Of a stretch of DNA of 64,000 nt, positions 10,879 to 21,045 are shown in pieces. The notes beneath the pieces were generated by a model. It was not told the origin of the DNA. It saw only the letters and a list, made by a program, of their open reading frames with translations, and ran no database searches. The DNA comes from Dactylis glomerata (Eukaryota; Streptophyta; Magnoliopsida; Poales; Poaceae), in contig QXEO01001123.1 of the NCBI GenBank assembly GCA_007115705.1, positions 1,674,001-1,738,000 on the forward strand. Reading direction: 5' to 3'. Position 1 is the stretch's first letter. Every line of letters begins with the position of its first letter. Both the position numbers and the translations under genes were made by a program.

Positions 10879-12893
10879 TAAAAGGACACGGATATCGTCT
10901 AGAGGAGGGCCGGGGGGGGGGGGGGGGGGGGGTGAATAGGCAATTTAAAACTTTTACGAAGGTGTTGACAAATGCAAAACAAAAATAACGTTTAATTTGA
11001 CAAGCAAACAAAACCTAAGTAAACTAGGCTCACCTATGTGCACCAACAACTTATGCTAAACAAGATAAGCAACTATGCGATAGAAATATATATATAACTT
11101 CAAGCATGATGACTATCACAAATTAAATTGGTAAAGGACCTTGGGTATAGAAATAACAGATGCATGCGGAGATAACGATGTATCTCAAAGTTCACACCCT
11201 TGCGGGTGCTAATCTTTGTTGGAACGGTGTGGAGGCAGAAGGTACCCCAAACGCCACGGAGGCTCACTGTAATCTCTCCCGAGCCCTCCGACCAAGATGG
11301 AAGACCCGATCACTATGCGACCCTTGAGGACGGTCACCGGACCGTACAAAGCTTGGGGCAATCTCCACAACTTAATTAGAGGCTCCCAAGAAATGCACTG
11401 AGATTGGGGAACACTCCACAACTTAATTGGAGGCTCCCAATAATAGCCACTGAGGCACCACATAGCCACTGTGCCGTGTCTAGGGTTCAAAGAATCCAAG
11501 AGGAAATAAGCTTCTTACTTTCACCACCGAATCTCCATGTAGAAATCAAATTGATGCAACCGATGCAATGGCAAGAACACAAGTGCTCAAGTCCTTCACA
11601 CTCAAATCCTACCAAAGCAACTAATGCTATGGAGAGATATGAGAGGAAGAACAAAGGAGCATAATCACAAATAACTCTAAGATCTAGATCCAATAGGTTC
11701 CCCTCATAAAGAGGAGAAAGTGATTGGTAGAAATTTAGATCTAGATCTCCTATCTCTTTCTCAAAAAGATACAAAAATCATTGGAGGAACTGAGAGTTAG
11801 CAAGCTCAAGAAGGTCGACAATGGAGGGGAAAACTTGCAAGCAAGGCTAGGGTTCCATTGGGGAAGAAAGGCCCCGTAAATAGGTTCCCCGAAATTCAAC
11901 TGTTATGTTCAGAAATCGTCTAGGCTGGAGTCTCTGATGCCCCGGGGTCATTCTGGGCCAGAGTCTTTGATGCATAGAAACATCATAGTCCAACCAAGGA
12001 GGGTAAAACCAAATGATGAAAGGTTTGACCTAGCTATAAAGAAGAACCATAAAACCTCCAACACCAAAAACTCAATAAGTTTTTCATCAAAAAATCCGTT
12101 TTTGATGAGCTAGAGCTTGTCATGGAAATAACCACAAGCTCCAAACCTCACTTGGAAAAAACCTAAATAAGAACCAAGAAAGATGATCCCAAGTATGCAA
12201 AGGTTTGAGCTCTCTTCAAACGATACGATTAAGTTACTCACTCGAGAGCTTGTCTTGATAGTACGGCTATCAATCCTATAACCCGATCTCCAAACTTAAC
12301 ACACGATATCGGTAGAAGAGAAAACCTATCAAGAACAAACCTTTTCCGTGTGTATTCCACTTGATCTTGATGATGCCGATCTTCTCAACCTCAAGATGGA
12401 ATTACTTTCTTGATTGTGCTAGCTTGATGAAGTCTTGCGGAATCCTCTCGCATAATCCAATATGGGAAAGACTCTTTTAGGAATATCTCCATGTATCCAT
12501 GATCACAATATTAATGACAAGCTTCAAGCATATGATCTCTTCTAGATTCCAACTTGAACTTACACTTTAACTTGAGCAAACTTCAAATCAATTCTTATTT
12601 CTCCATAATGATGGTGTCTTGAAGATGCACATGAGAGCTCACTCAATCTTATTCTTCAAGACACACTCGATATAAGTTCAACTCTCATATGACCAATCTT
12701 AGGATCACACCTTGAATAATACCTTGGTCATCACATAATCTTCTTTATTTTTATCTTCTTACGACCTGAAACTAGCATAAGATTCAAGCATTGTCTATGG
12801 ACAAGTCCTACAAATATAACTCAATGAAACCATTAGTGCATAGAAATTGTCATTAATTACCAAAACCACACATGGAGGCTCCATGCTCTTTCA
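10879..12893 (-). mobile_element. Solo LTR, minus orientation (Nikita-like end)
   Basis: Read on the minus strand it starts TGAAAG and ends CTTTTA, a nearly perfect terminal inverted repeat in which the final CA has become TA. It is flanked by CTGAC on both sides (10874-10878 and 12894-12898), a 5-bp target duplication. Near its 3' end it carries CCTCTAGACGATATCCG, resembling from memory the 3' LTR sequence used for the barley Nikita retrotransposon. No primer-binding site, coding domain or second LTR is present, so it is a solo LTR left by recombination. A poly-G tract (plus strand, about 10913-10932) lies close to the 3' end. Family assignment is tentative. Confidence 0.72.
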
Positions 12894-12898
12894 CTGAC

Positions 12899-13784
12899 GT
12901 CGCTAGAGATCTTGCCGTAGACCTCGCAAGAGACCTTGAAAAAAATGCCCTATTGCAGCAAAACCGACTTCGCTGGAGAAACCACCCAAGACTCTCGTAG
13001 AAAAAACTTTATACTATTATAGAAAAACCACACAATAGTTGTAGCAAAAGAATTGTGCTATCCTAGCAAATAAATTCTCTAGCGAGTTTCTCCGATGAGA
13101 CAAACCACAACGTGATTGTAGCAAAAAAACACACATCAATTATAGCATCATATCATTTCGAGAAAACCAATGAAGCAAAACAAATACTAGTATGTAGAAA
13201 ACCGTACTACCATTGGTAGCAGCAAATACAACTTATGGTGCAAAACCGTGGAAAAGAAAAAAAATTGTGCATGATGTAAACCAAAGAACTATGCTAACAT
13301 AAAAATCCTCTTATGATGCAAATCCATAAAACTGGCATAGCAAACTGGCACTTGCTCACAACACCCTACTCCGGTGGGCGCGCTGGTGGTAGTCCTTATG
13401 GCGGTCAAGAAGAGAACACAGGCGGAGGCAGTCGGTGCAGATGTCATCCGGAGGAGGCCGTGTTCAGCAGCGATGGGGGATCGAGGCCAGCGATGACCTC
13501 CATCTCCGACGAGCGGAGCCTTGGGAGGTCAAGGAGGAAGCCCCGTCTCCCTTCCCCGCCCAGACGTACAGGACAACGCGCTAATGGCGAAGCAGCTGGG
13601 AGATGCAGAATCAACGACAGGTCGATAGGGCCGACAGTCGATGAGGTCAACGGCCTGCAGACGGATGAGTGGAGAAGCTGGCTTGAGCATGTGGCCCTCG
13701 GCAGCGCTGTGACGGGGGTATAGGCAGCAAAGTCCCTCAACGACACAGTGAATAGGTGTAGGCGGATGACGGGGTCGAGGTAGT
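12899..13784. other. Old repeat flank of the retrotransposon nest
   Basis: Positions 12899-13300 contain scattered 'gtagcaaaa' and 'aaaaccac' motifs matching the other side of the solo LTR. Positions 13360-13740 are GC-richer with an open frame (13313-13723) lacking recognisable domains. The last five bases, GTAGT at 13780-13784, should be the left target duplication of E1; its partner lies beyond the window. Confidence 0.4.
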
Positions 13785-15326
13785 TGATATGTCTTCAACG
13801 TATCTATAATTTTTGATGCTCCATGCTTGTTTTTACACCATTTGCCCAATGTTTCGTTACACTTCGTGGCACTTTTATGCATTTTCCGGAACTAACCTAT
13901 TAACAAGTTGCCACAGTGCCAGTTCCCTGTTTTCTGCTATTTTTGTGTTTCAGAAGTGATACACAGGAAATATTCTCGGAATTGGACGAAACAAGTTCCT
14001 GAAGTCTTATTTTTCCCAGAAGCTTCCAGAGATCCGAAGAGGCGAAGGAGAGGGGCCACAGGCCGCCCTCACACCAGGCTCGCGCGGCCTGCCCCTGGCC
14101 CATGCCACCTAGGTGTGAGGAGGCCTAGGGCCACTCCTGACGATGCCCCTTCGCCTATAAGAAGCCTCGGGACGGAAAACCCTAAGAGAGTCGGCGAAAT
14201 TTCCAGAACAGTTCCGCAACGCCGCCGCCGTTGAAGCCAAATTTCGAGGGACAGAAGTCTCTGTTCCGGCACCCTGCCGGGACGGGGAAGTGCCCCCGGA
14301 GCCATCTCCATCGGTCTCCATCGCCGTCTCCGCCGTCTCCATCGACCTCACTGCCATCTCCATCAACCTTGCTGTCTCCTATGATGAGGAGAGAGTAGTT
14401 CATCCCCGAGGCTGAGGGCTCTACCGGTAGCTATGTGGTTCACCTCTCTCTCCCATGATGTGATCTTTATGTGATCGTGAGCTTTGTATCATGTTGAACA
14501 AGTAGATGTTATTATTCAGATATTATGTGTACTCTAGTGGTGTTATTAAAGTAATCTATTCCTCCTGCCATGGTGTAACGGTGAGAGTGCGTGCATCATG
14601 GTGGTACTTGGTCTAGGCTACGATTGTGATCTTTTATGGATTATGAGAATAATTATCGCTATGATAGTATTGAAGTGATCTATTCCTCCTTTCATGGTCT
14701 AATGTTGACAGTGTGTGCACCGTGTTAGTACTTGGTCTATGTTGCAATAATATCTATCTTGAGTTGTGCTTGGATTTGGATATCTCTATGAGTGGTGTTT
14801 GTCAAGTACTTGATGAACTTTAAGGAGTGCTTCGTAGCCCTACGCAATGATTAGTGTTGTTCAATAGAAGAGTAATTCCGAGTACCTTAGTGAAGAGAAG
14901 TTATTTATTTGTTCAATCATATTATATTTGTTGGGAGTGTGTCCACTAGTGAAAGTATGATCCCTAGGCCTTGTTTCCAAGCTTTGCACACTATTTACTT
15001 GCTGTTTTGTTACATGTTTGCTCACAGCGATATTTACTTCAAACCACATTTGCTACTTATAATCATCTATACCACTTGTATTTCACTATCTCTACGCCGA
15101 ACTAGTGCACCTATACATCTAACAAGTGTATTGGGTGTGTTAGGGACACAAGAGACTTTCTGTATCGTAATTGCAGGGTTGTTTGAGAGGGACAGCTTTG
15201 ACCTCTTCCTCCCTGAGTTCGATAAACCTTGGGTGATCCACTTAAGGGAAACTTGCTGCTGTTCTACAAACCTCTGCACTTGGAGGCCCAACAAGTGTCT
15301 ACAAGAATAGAAGTGCGTAGACATCA
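13785..15326 (+). repeat. E1 5' LTR (type A)
   Basis: The 1542-bp LTR begins TGATATGTCTTC and ends GTAGACATCA, with TGAT/ATCA terminal inverted repeats. A TATA-like TATAAG is at 14156. It is directly followed by the primer-binding site at 15337. The 36-bp unit duplicated in the 3' LTR (56815-56886) is single here. Confidence 0.9.
14156..14161 (+). promoter_or_regulatory. TATA-like box in E1 5' LTR
   Basis: TATAAG follows 'ccccttcgcc' and precedes 'aagcctcgggacgg'. The equivalent place in the E2 LTRs is TATTTAAAT, and in type B LTRs TATAAAG, so the position is conserved across families. It would drive genomic RNA starting about 30 bases downstream. Confidence 0.55.
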
Positions 15327-15336
15327 AGCTCTTTTC

Positions 15337-15354
15337 TGGCGCCGTTGCCGGGGA
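15337..15354 (+). other. Primer-binding site of E1 (tRNA-Asp)
   Basis: TGGCGCCGTTGCCGGGGA lies 10 bases after the LTR. It is complementary to the 3' end of plant tRNA-Asp (…CCCCGGCAACGGCGCCA), the primer used by Athila-lineage elements. Confidence 0.85.
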
Positions 15355-15466
15355 GGTAAGGTAAAAGGTACTCGCATCCTCCTGTGTGAGTGCTCGGAGT
15401 TATTTCCTTTAGATTCTGCAATTACATCTTTTTGTTTCTTGTTTTTATTTTCACTAGTTAGGCTTA

Positions 15467-16315
15467 ATGGAAAACAAAGAGTTCTATAGTCTTTTTCCTG
15501 AGTTTAGATATGAAGTGTTTGAAGAGAAAATTAAAAAACCTTTGGAGCTTAATTTGCATGCTAATAGTGTTGTTAGTATGAATGCTTTGAACACTGTTAT
15601 TACTAATGCTATAGAAAAGTCTAAGCTTGGAGAAGCTGGTTTTGTTAAGCATGATATTTTTAGTTCCCCAGCTTTAGTGGAGAAAGTTTGCTCTGATGAT
15701 ATTTTATCTCCCATATGTGATGTTCCTTCTTATGATGATATGTTTGAAGAATATGCTTTGCGAAATAGCTGTTCTTTAGCTTGTGATGATACTAAACCTC
15801 TAGTTTATGATGGTTATGATGATGGGTATAATATTTTCAGTTCACCTACTATTGAGGATAAAATTAGTTATGATTACAATATGCCTCCTATTTATGGTGA
15901 TTATGGTGATGAGAATAATTATTCTGTTGAATCTGCTCCTACTACTATTGTTCCTGTGGTGAGTATTAATTCTTTTATGCATGTGGCTCATGATAGAGAT
16001 GCTTTATGTGATAGTTATATTGTTAGTTCTATTCATGATGCTACTGAAAGTTATTATGAGAGAGGGAAACATGGTTTGATGGATCTCAACAATATTAAGT
16101 TTCCCCTCTTCATGTTGCAAATCTTGAAGTGGCACTTGTTTTATCTATCCATGCTTGCTACTATGTGCCTCGTTGATTTATTTTCTTACAAGGTTCCTAT
16201 GCATAGGAAGTGGTTCAGATATAAATGTCTTTCATATTTGCTTTTTGATGCTCTCTATTGCTTTAAGTTCCTATATGGCGCCTTTGCCTCAAGCTCTTAT
16301 ATGGCGCCCACATGA
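15467..16315 (+). CDS. ORF A of E1: acidic protein with hydrophobic C-terminal segments
   Basis: This 282-aa ORF starts 113 bases after the primer site, where gag normally begins. Residues 1 to about 205 are acidic and rich in Asp, Tyr and Ser, with repeated 'YDGYDD'-like pieces. Residues about 212-242 form a strongly hydrophobic segment, followed by a basic stretch (MHRKWFRYK) and a second hydrophobic segment (about 254-273). No gag fold, zinc knuckle or protease motif is visible. E2 carries a 274-aa version with many substitutions, one in-frame 8-residue deletion and no stop, which suggests the frame has been kept. Function unknown. An ancient env-like remnant or a chance membrane-like tail are both possible; it is not a typical gag. 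Confidence 0.6.
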   Translation: MENKEFYSLFPEFRYEVFEEKIKKPLELNLHANSVVSMNALNTVITNAIEKSKLGEAGFVKHDIFSSPALVEKVCSDDILSPICDVPSYDDMFEEYALRNSCSLACDDTKPLVYDGYDDGYNIFSSPTIEDKISYDYNMPPIYGDYGDENNYSVESAPTTIVPVVSINSFMHVAHDRDALCDSYIVSSIHDATESYYERGKHGLMDLNNIKFPLFMLQILKWHLFYLSMLATMCLVDLFSYKVPMHRKWFRYKCLSYLLFDALYCFKFLYGAFASSSYMAPT

Positions 16316-18057
16316 GCATCTTTGCAAATTACTGCGCCTAGCTCAAAGGCGTTAAAGAAAAGCACTCTTGGGAGATAACCCATTGTTTTATTTTCACTAC
16401 CTTTTCTTTTATTTGAGTCTTGGAAGTCATTACTACTGTAATGACCGCTCCTTATCCTTTTTATTTCGTTTTTGTGCCAAGAGAAGCCTCTAATTTGAGT
16501 GAGGTAAGATTTGGGGATGTTGCTGTCCTGAAACTGTTTTTGGTACTGCACCGTAAAAATTCGTGAAAATTCTCTGTATATCTTTTAACCTGCGATTTCT
16601 TGTGCATATGCCCCAGGTTATATCCAAACTTTCATTAGTTGAACACTTTTTGATTTGAGCAACAGAAAACCCCTCAAAAATTCGACCTTTGTCAGCTGTT
16701 CTGTTTTGATAGATTTCTGCCAATATTTGTGTTTGCCGCTTTATCGCTTTCTTTTTGAGTTCTTTTGATCACGGAACTTTTGGGGAAGTTGCTACAGTAG
16801 TATATGCTATATATGTGGTGGTTTTGGGTTGAAACCTGAAGCAAAAAGAGGTTGATTACATGTTATGCTTGCACTAATGTTGCTAATAGATTTGTGTTTA
16901 GTTTTGTATGAAGGAAATTTTCAAGTGTAGGGATTGGAGAATGATGAGATGAGTTGAAGAATGGACAAAAGCTCAAGCTTGGGGATGCCCATGCATCACC
17001 CCAAGAAATATTCAATAAGTATAAGTGTCAAAGCTTGGGGATGCCCCCGGGGCACCCCTTCTTCATCGGCAAAAATCAGGTCACCTTTCAAAACACTATA
17101 TTTTTATTGCTTCATGCACTATGCGTTTTTCTTGGAGCGTCAGTTGTTTTTGTTTTCAGTATTAGTTTAGTTTAGTTTGCTGCAATAAATGGTTAGATCA
17201 CATCATGTTTCTTTTGGAGGAGATGAACTCGCTTTTCATTTGCCAAGAACACTCTAGTTTTCACTCTTATCGTTCAATGAGTGTTCTCTTTTTCTGCTAC
17301 TGCATTTAGCCTTTGTTTTTCGCCTTGATTTTTATTCAGATCTTGTTTTATCTTTTTATCAAGGTGTATTTGGACCTCTGGTCTATGTTGGTTTTCCTCA
17401 AAAGAGTTGTTTATAAAAAGTTTGAATGGTGTTGGAAAAGAGAAAAAGCTTTATGCAAAAAAGTGGTACAAGAAGGAGCTTGTGTAGACTGCGGCCTAGG
17501 CTTTTGCATGTCGTACTTGATGTCTTTTTGATAGTATGCTTAGTGGTTTTGCTGTAGCATGACTTGTCTCAAATAACTGAGATTGCTTAATGAGCCTTTG
17601 AAAAGATCATGCGTTGTTTTAATTATTTGGAACTATTATTTTGGTTTTCTCCTTTGATGCTTTATTTGGGTTGACTTGCGCATGCTCACACATGTTTGAC
17701 TCATACAAAGTCTCCATAGCCTCTATGATCATTTAGTTTTTGACTTTTGATGCCATCTTATGCTTCTTTTAATGTTGCTTTGTCGCTTTGCATGATTATG
17801 GCCATTATTGCTCTCTTAGTTGGTCGCTCCCAGTCTTTTGCTAGCCCTCATTTTGTACTGAGTATGAGCTCTACTCATGCATCCAACTCCCAAAAACCAA
17901 GTTTGCCATTGTGTCCACTATAAATTCCTATGCATGGTATTTGCGAGCCATTCCAAGTAAATTTTCATGTGCTACCTTTCAAAAAAACCTTCAAAATACT
18001 TCTCATTTTGTGACAGTGTTTTTAGCTCATGGGGATGTAGTGGTCGGATTTGCTATC
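16316..18057 (+). other. E1 3' internal non-coding region, left part
   Basis: It opens with the block 'gcgcctagctcaaaggcg', also found after every ORF in E2, E4 and E5. It contains two copies of AAGCTTGGGGATGCCC (16975-16990, 17031-17046) that resemble the polypurine end next to the 3' LTR. It ends at the E5 insertion. Short open frames here are not supported as genes. Confidence 0.65.
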
Positions 18058-18222
18058 TGATACGTCTCCAACGTATCTATAATTTTTTATGCTCCATGCT
18101 TGTTTTTACACCATCTGCCTATTGTTTCGTTACACTTAGTGGCACTTTTATGCATTTTCCGGAACTAACCTATTAACGAGTTGCCACAGTGCCAGTTCCC
18201 TGTTTTCTGCTGTTTTTGTGTT
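18058..18222 (+). repeat. E5 5' LTR, first 165 bp
   Basis: Begins TGATACGTCTCCAACG and stops at GTGTT, where E4 inserted. It continues at 48441. Alone it looks like a truncated LTR, but joined to 48441-49996 it gives 1721 bp, two short of the 1723-bp E4 LTRs. Confidence 0.9.
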
Positions 18223-18516
18223 TGATACGTCTCAAACGTATCTATAATTTTTGATGCTCCATGCTTGTTTTTACACCATTTGCCTATTGTTTCGTTACAC
18301 TTCGTGGCACTTTTATGCATTTTCCGGAACTAACCTATTAACGAGTTGCCACAGTGCCAGTTCCCTGTTTTCTGTTGTTTTTGTGTTTCAGAGTGATACA
18401 CAGGAAATATTCTTGGAATTGGACGAAACAAGTTCCTGAAGTCTTACTTTACCCGGAAGCTTCCAGAGATCCGAAGGAGAGTCGGAGGGGGGCCACCAGG
18501 GCCCCACACGCAGGGG
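18223..18516 (+). repeat. E4 5' LTR, first piece
   Basis: 294 bp from TGATACGTCTCAAACG to CACACGCAGGGG. It is cut by E2; AGGGG is duplicated on the far side of E2 at 25217-25221. Confidence 0.9.
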
Positions 18517-20080
18517 TGATACGTCTCCAATGTATCCATAATTTTTGATGCTCCATGCTTGTTTTTACACCATTTGCCTATTGTTTCGTTACACTTCGTG
18601 GCACTTTTATGCATTTTCCGGAACTAACCTATTAACAAGCACCACAGTGCCAGTTCCCTGTTTTCTGCTATTTTTATGTTTCAGAAGTGATACACAGGAA
18701 ATATTCTCGGAATTGGACGAAACCACATCCTGAAGTCTTATTTTTCCCGGGAGCATCCAGACATCCGAAGAGAGGAACGAGAGGGGCCACAGGCCACCCT
18801 CACATAGGGCTGGCGTGGCCCTGGCCCTGGCCGCGCCACCCCTGTGTGAGGAGGCCTGGGGCCACCTCTGACGACGCCCCTTCGCCTATTTAAATCCTCG
18901 GGACGGAAAACCCTAAAGGAGTCGGCAATTTTCCAGAAAGAGTTCCGCAGCTCCGCCGCCACCATCGACGAATTTCGGGGGACAGAAGTCTCTGTTCCGG
19001 CACCCTGCCGGGACAGGGAAGTGCCCCCGGAGCCATCTCCATCGGTCTCCATCGCTATCTCCGCCGTCTCCATCGACCTCACCGCCACCTCCATCAACCT
19101 TGCTGTCTCCTATGATGAGGAGGGAGTAGTTCATCCCCGGGGCTGAGGGCTCTACCGGTAGCTATGTGGTTCACCTCTCTCTCCCATGATGTGATCTTTA
19201 TGTGATCGTGAGCTTTGTATCATGTTGAACAAGTAGATGTTATTATTCAGATATTATGCTACTCCTATGCTTAATTATTATAGTGTACTCTAGTGATGTT
19301 ATTAAAGTAATCTATTCCTCCTGCCATGGTGTAACGGTGACAGTGCGTGCATCGTGGTGGTACTTGGTTTAGGCTATGATCGTGATCTCTTGTGGATTAT
19401 GAGAGTAATTATTACTATGATAGTATTGAGTGATCTATTCCTCCTTTCATGGTGTAAAGTTGACAGTGTGTGCACCGTTTTAGTACTTGGTCTAAGTCGC
19501 AATGATTTCTATCTTGAGTTGTGATATGATTTGGATATCTCTATGAGTGGTGTTTGTCAAGTACTTGATGAACTTTAAGGGGTGCTTCTGTAGCCACTAC
19601 ACAATGATTAGTGTTATTCAATACGGGAGTAATTCAGAGTACCATAGTGGAGAGAAGTTTATTTGTTCAATCATGATATATTGTTGGGAGTGTGTCCACT
19701 AGTGAAAGTATGATCCCTAGGCCTTGTTTCCAAGCTTTTCACACCGTTTACTTGCTATTTTGTTACATGTTTGCTCGCAGCGATATTTATTTCACATCAC
19801 GTTTGCTACTTATAATCATCACTACTGCTTGTATTTCACTATCTCTTCGCCGAACTAGTGCACCTATACATCTGACAAGTGTATTGGGTGTGTTGGGGAC
19901 ACAAGAGACTTTCTGTATCGTAATTGCAGGGTTGCTTGAGAGGGATAGCTTTGACCTCTAACCTCCCTGAGTTCGATAAACCTTGGGTGATCCACTTAAG
20001 GGAAACTTGCTGCTGTTCTACAAACCTCTGCACTTGGAGGCCCAACAAGTGTCTACAAGAATAGAAGTGCATAGACATCA
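18517..20080 (+). repeat. E2 5' LTR (type A)
   Basis: Begins TGATACGTCTCCAATG and ends ATAGACATCA. The TATA-like box TATTTAAAT at 18887-18895 sits at the same place as TATAAG in the E1 LTR. Confidence 0.93.
18887..18895 (+). promoter_or_regulatory. TATA-like box in E2 5' LTR
   Basis: TATTTAAAT is located between 'ccccttcgcc' and 'cctcgggacgg'. The same box recurs in the other E2-type LTRs at 24012 and 38886. Confidence 0.55.
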
Positions 20081-20090
20081 AGCTCTTTTC

Positions 20091-20108
20091 TGGCGCCGTT
20101 GCCGGGGA
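20091..20108 (+). other. Primer-binding site of E2 (tRNA-Asp)
   Basis: An 18-nt match to the complement of the plant tRNA-Asp 3' end, 10 bases after the LTR. Confidence 0.85.
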
Positions 20109-20220
20109 GGTAAGGTAAAAGGTACTCGCATCCTCCTGTGTGAGTGCTCGGAGTTATTTCCTTTAGATTCTGCAATTACATCTTTTTGTTTCTTGTTTTT
20201 ATTTTCACTAGTTAGGCTTA

Positions 20221-21045
20221 ATGGAAAACAATGAGTTCTGTAGTCTTTTTCCTGAGTTTAGATATGAAGTGTTTGAAGAGAAAATTGAAAAACCTTTGGA
20301 GCTTAATTTGCATGCTAATAGTGTTGTTAGTATGAATGCTTTGAACACCGTTGTTGCTAATGCTATAGAAAAGTCTAAGCTTGGGGAAGCTGGTTTTGTT
20401 AAGCATGATATTTTTAGTTCCCCAGCTTTTGTGGAGAAAATTTGCTCTGATGATGTTTTATCTCCCATATGTGATGTTCCTTCTTATGATGATATGTTTA
20501 AAGAATATGCTTTGCGAAATAGCTGTCCTCTAGTTTATGATGGTTATGATGATGAGTATAATATTTTCAGTTCACCTACTATTGAGGAGAAAATTAGTTA
20601 TGATTACAATATGCCTCCTATTTATGATGATTATGGTGATGAGAATAATTATTCTATTGAATTTGCTCCTACTACTATTGTTCCTGTGGTGAGTATTAAT
20701 TCTTTTATGCATGTGGCTCATGATAGGGATGCTTTATGTGATAGTTATATTGTTAATTCTATTCATGATGCTACTGAAAGTTATTATGAGAGAAGGAAAC
20801 ATGGTTTGATGGATCTCAACAATATTAAGTTTCCCCTCTTTATGTTGCAAATCTTGAAGTGGCACTTGTTTTATCTATCCATGCTTGCTACTATGTGCCT
20901 CGTTGATTTATTTTCTTACAAGATTCCTATGCATAGGAAGTGCTTCAGATATAAATGTCTTTCACATTTGCTTTTTGATGCTCTCTATTGCTTTAAGTTC
21001 CTATATGGCACCTTTGCCTCAAGCTCTTATATGGCTCCCACATGA
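20221..21045 (+). CDS. ORF A of E2: acidic protein with hydrophobic C-terminal segments
   Basis: 274 aa, clearly homologous along its whole length to the 282-aa ORF of E1. Compared with E1 it lacks eight residues around position 104-111 (an in-frame 24-bp difference) and has roughly 20 substitutions, yet no stop or frameshift. The acidic Asp/Tyr-rich N-terminal two thirds, the hydrophobic segment beginning FPLFMLQILKW, the basic MHRK stretch and the second hydrophobic segment are all retained. It occupies the gag position of the element. Role unknown. Confidence 0.6.
   Translation: MENNEFCSLFPEFRYEVFEEKIEKPLELNLHANSVVSMNALNTVVANAIEKSKLGEAGFVKHDIFSSPAFVEKICSDDVLSPICDVPSYDDMFKEYALRNSCPLVYDGYDDEYNIFSSPTIEEKISYDYNMPPIYDDYGDENNYSIEFAPTTIVPVVSINSFMHVAHDRDALCDSYIVNSIHDATESYYERRKHGLMDLNNIKFPLFMLQILKWHLFYLSMLATMCLVDLFSYKIPMHRKCFRYKCLSHLLFDALYCFKFLYGTFASSSYMAPT

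Noticed and set aside
13313..13723. 136-aa plus-strand frame before E1
   Set aside because: No motif, low-complexity composition, and sits in old repeat DNA.
15337..15354. tRNA-Asp-like sequence as a tRNA gene
   Set aside because: Only 18 nt complementary to the tRNA 3' end, located just after an LTR; it is a primer-binding site.
16954..17175. Small frames starting at 'atgaagaatgg/atggacaaaa' in each 3' internal region
   Set aside because: Overlapping frames across the AAGCTTGGGGATGCCC motifs; sequence identity explains their recurrence.
18058..18222. Apparent truncated solo LTR
   Set aside because: It is the first 165 bp of the E5 5' LTR, continued at 48441; the GTGTT duplication and summed length prove it.
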